Below, piece by piece: positions 17,042 through 17,185 of a DNA stretch of 17,185 nucleotides. Source of the DNA: Bacteroidota bacterium (GTDB lineage Bacteria > Bacteroidota > Ignavibacteria > UBA10030 > UBA8401); the NCBI GenBank assembly GCA_025355705.1, contig JANXZD010000118.1, positions 1 through 17,185 of the forward strand, in the 5' to 3' direction. Every line of letters starts with the position of its first letter. Within the stretch, counting starts at the first letter, position 1. Below the pieces are notes generated by a model. That model worked only from the letters and a program-made list of their open reading frames with translations, searched no databases and was not told where the DNA came from. The translations under genes were made by a program, and so were the position numbers.

Positions 17042-17185
17042 ATGAAAGGTATTGTACTTGCCGGAGGCTCCGGTACTCGGCTATATCCAATCACCAAAGT
17101 TTATAGCAAGCAGCTTACCGTTATCTACGATAAACCGTTGATCTATTATCCGCTTTCTATTTTGATGCTCGGCGGTATCAAGGAT
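17042..17185 (+). CDS. rfbA: Glucose-1-phosphate thymidylyltransferase, N-terminal part (cut by the window end)
   Basis: RfbA/RmlA makes dTDP-glucose from glucose-1-phosphate and dTTP, the first step to dTDP-L-rhamnose for surface polysaccharide. Only 48 codons are present. They show the nucleotidyltransferase signature GIVLAGGSGTRLYPIT (3-18), whose Gly-rich loop and Arg bind the nucleotide. SKQLTVIYDKPLIYYPLS follows (22-39), with the conserved Lys of the sugar-phosphate site. The family usually has SKQLLPVYDKPM here, so the loop varies slightly but is recognisable. AAAGGA seven bases upstream supports the ATG at 17042. An ATG at 17035 is out of frame. The rest of the protein, and any rfbBCD neighbours, lie outside the window. 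A related sugar nucleotidyltransferase cannot be excluded from this fragment. Confidence 0.88.
   Translation, partial: MKGIVLAGGSGTRLYPITKVYSKQLTVIYDKPLIYYPLSILMLGGIKD

Noticed and set aside
1..17185. CRISPR arrays, insertion sequences, tRNA or rRNA genes
   Set aside because: No regularly spaced repeats, transposase frames, or tRNA/rRNA-like sequence was found on either strand by eye.

Overview
This window looks like a chromosomal segment from a Gram-negative bacterium of the Bacteroidota/Chlorobiota (FCB) side, most likely an Ignavibacteria-type lineage. The reasons are the murC-ftsQ-ftsA-ftsZ order, a DUF4159/DUF4175-type gene pair of the kind seen in that group, moderately AT-rich DNA, and many weak or absent Shine-Dalgarno sites. 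The taxonomic call is inference from gene content, not from a marker search. All convincing genes are on the + strand.

Bases 1-5264 are the downstream part of a division and cell wall (dcw) cluster. They hold the 3' part of a small membrane protein with a PH-like tail, then murC (UDP-MurNAc-L-alanine ligase), ftsQ, ftsA and ftsZ. MurC makes peptidoglycan precursor. FtsZ forms the cytokinetic ring, FtsA ties it to the membrane, and FtsQ is part of the periplasmic divisome. ftsA carries an apparent single-base frameshift in a run of six G's. The reading frame stops early at 3909, while the conserved FtsA C-terminus continues in the -1 frame to 3980. A rho-independent terminator closes the cluster at 5323-5356.

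Bases 5418-7889 hold two genes of unknown function. The first is a 342-residue soluble protein with weak resemblance to sigma-factor region 2. The second is a single-pass membrane protein with a cytoplasmic zf-HC2-type H-x3-C-x2-C finger and an outside domain bearing two DxDxDG calcium-loop (FG-GAP/VCBS-like) motifs. The order and architecture suggest a divergent sigma/anti-sigma-like signalling pair, the most novel-looking system here. A very strong hairpin terminator (7921-7959) follows.

Bases 8050-8716 carry a 67-residue two-helix membrane protein with a perfect Shine-Dalgarno site and a SpoIIAA/STAS-like protein. A non-coding stretch of about 545 bases (8717-9261) follows. Its first part resembles dispersed, palindrome-bearing intergenic repeats.

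Bases 9262-13344 are an exported DUF4159 protein and, 3 bases later, an 1131-residue DUF4175-like membrane protein with a huge Gln/Met-rich coiled coil. Next is a soluble hybrid sensor histidine kinase (four PAS domains, HisKA, HATPase, two receivers, HPt). The window ends inside the first 48 codons of an rfbA/rmlA-type glucose-1-phosphate thymidylyltransferase gene.
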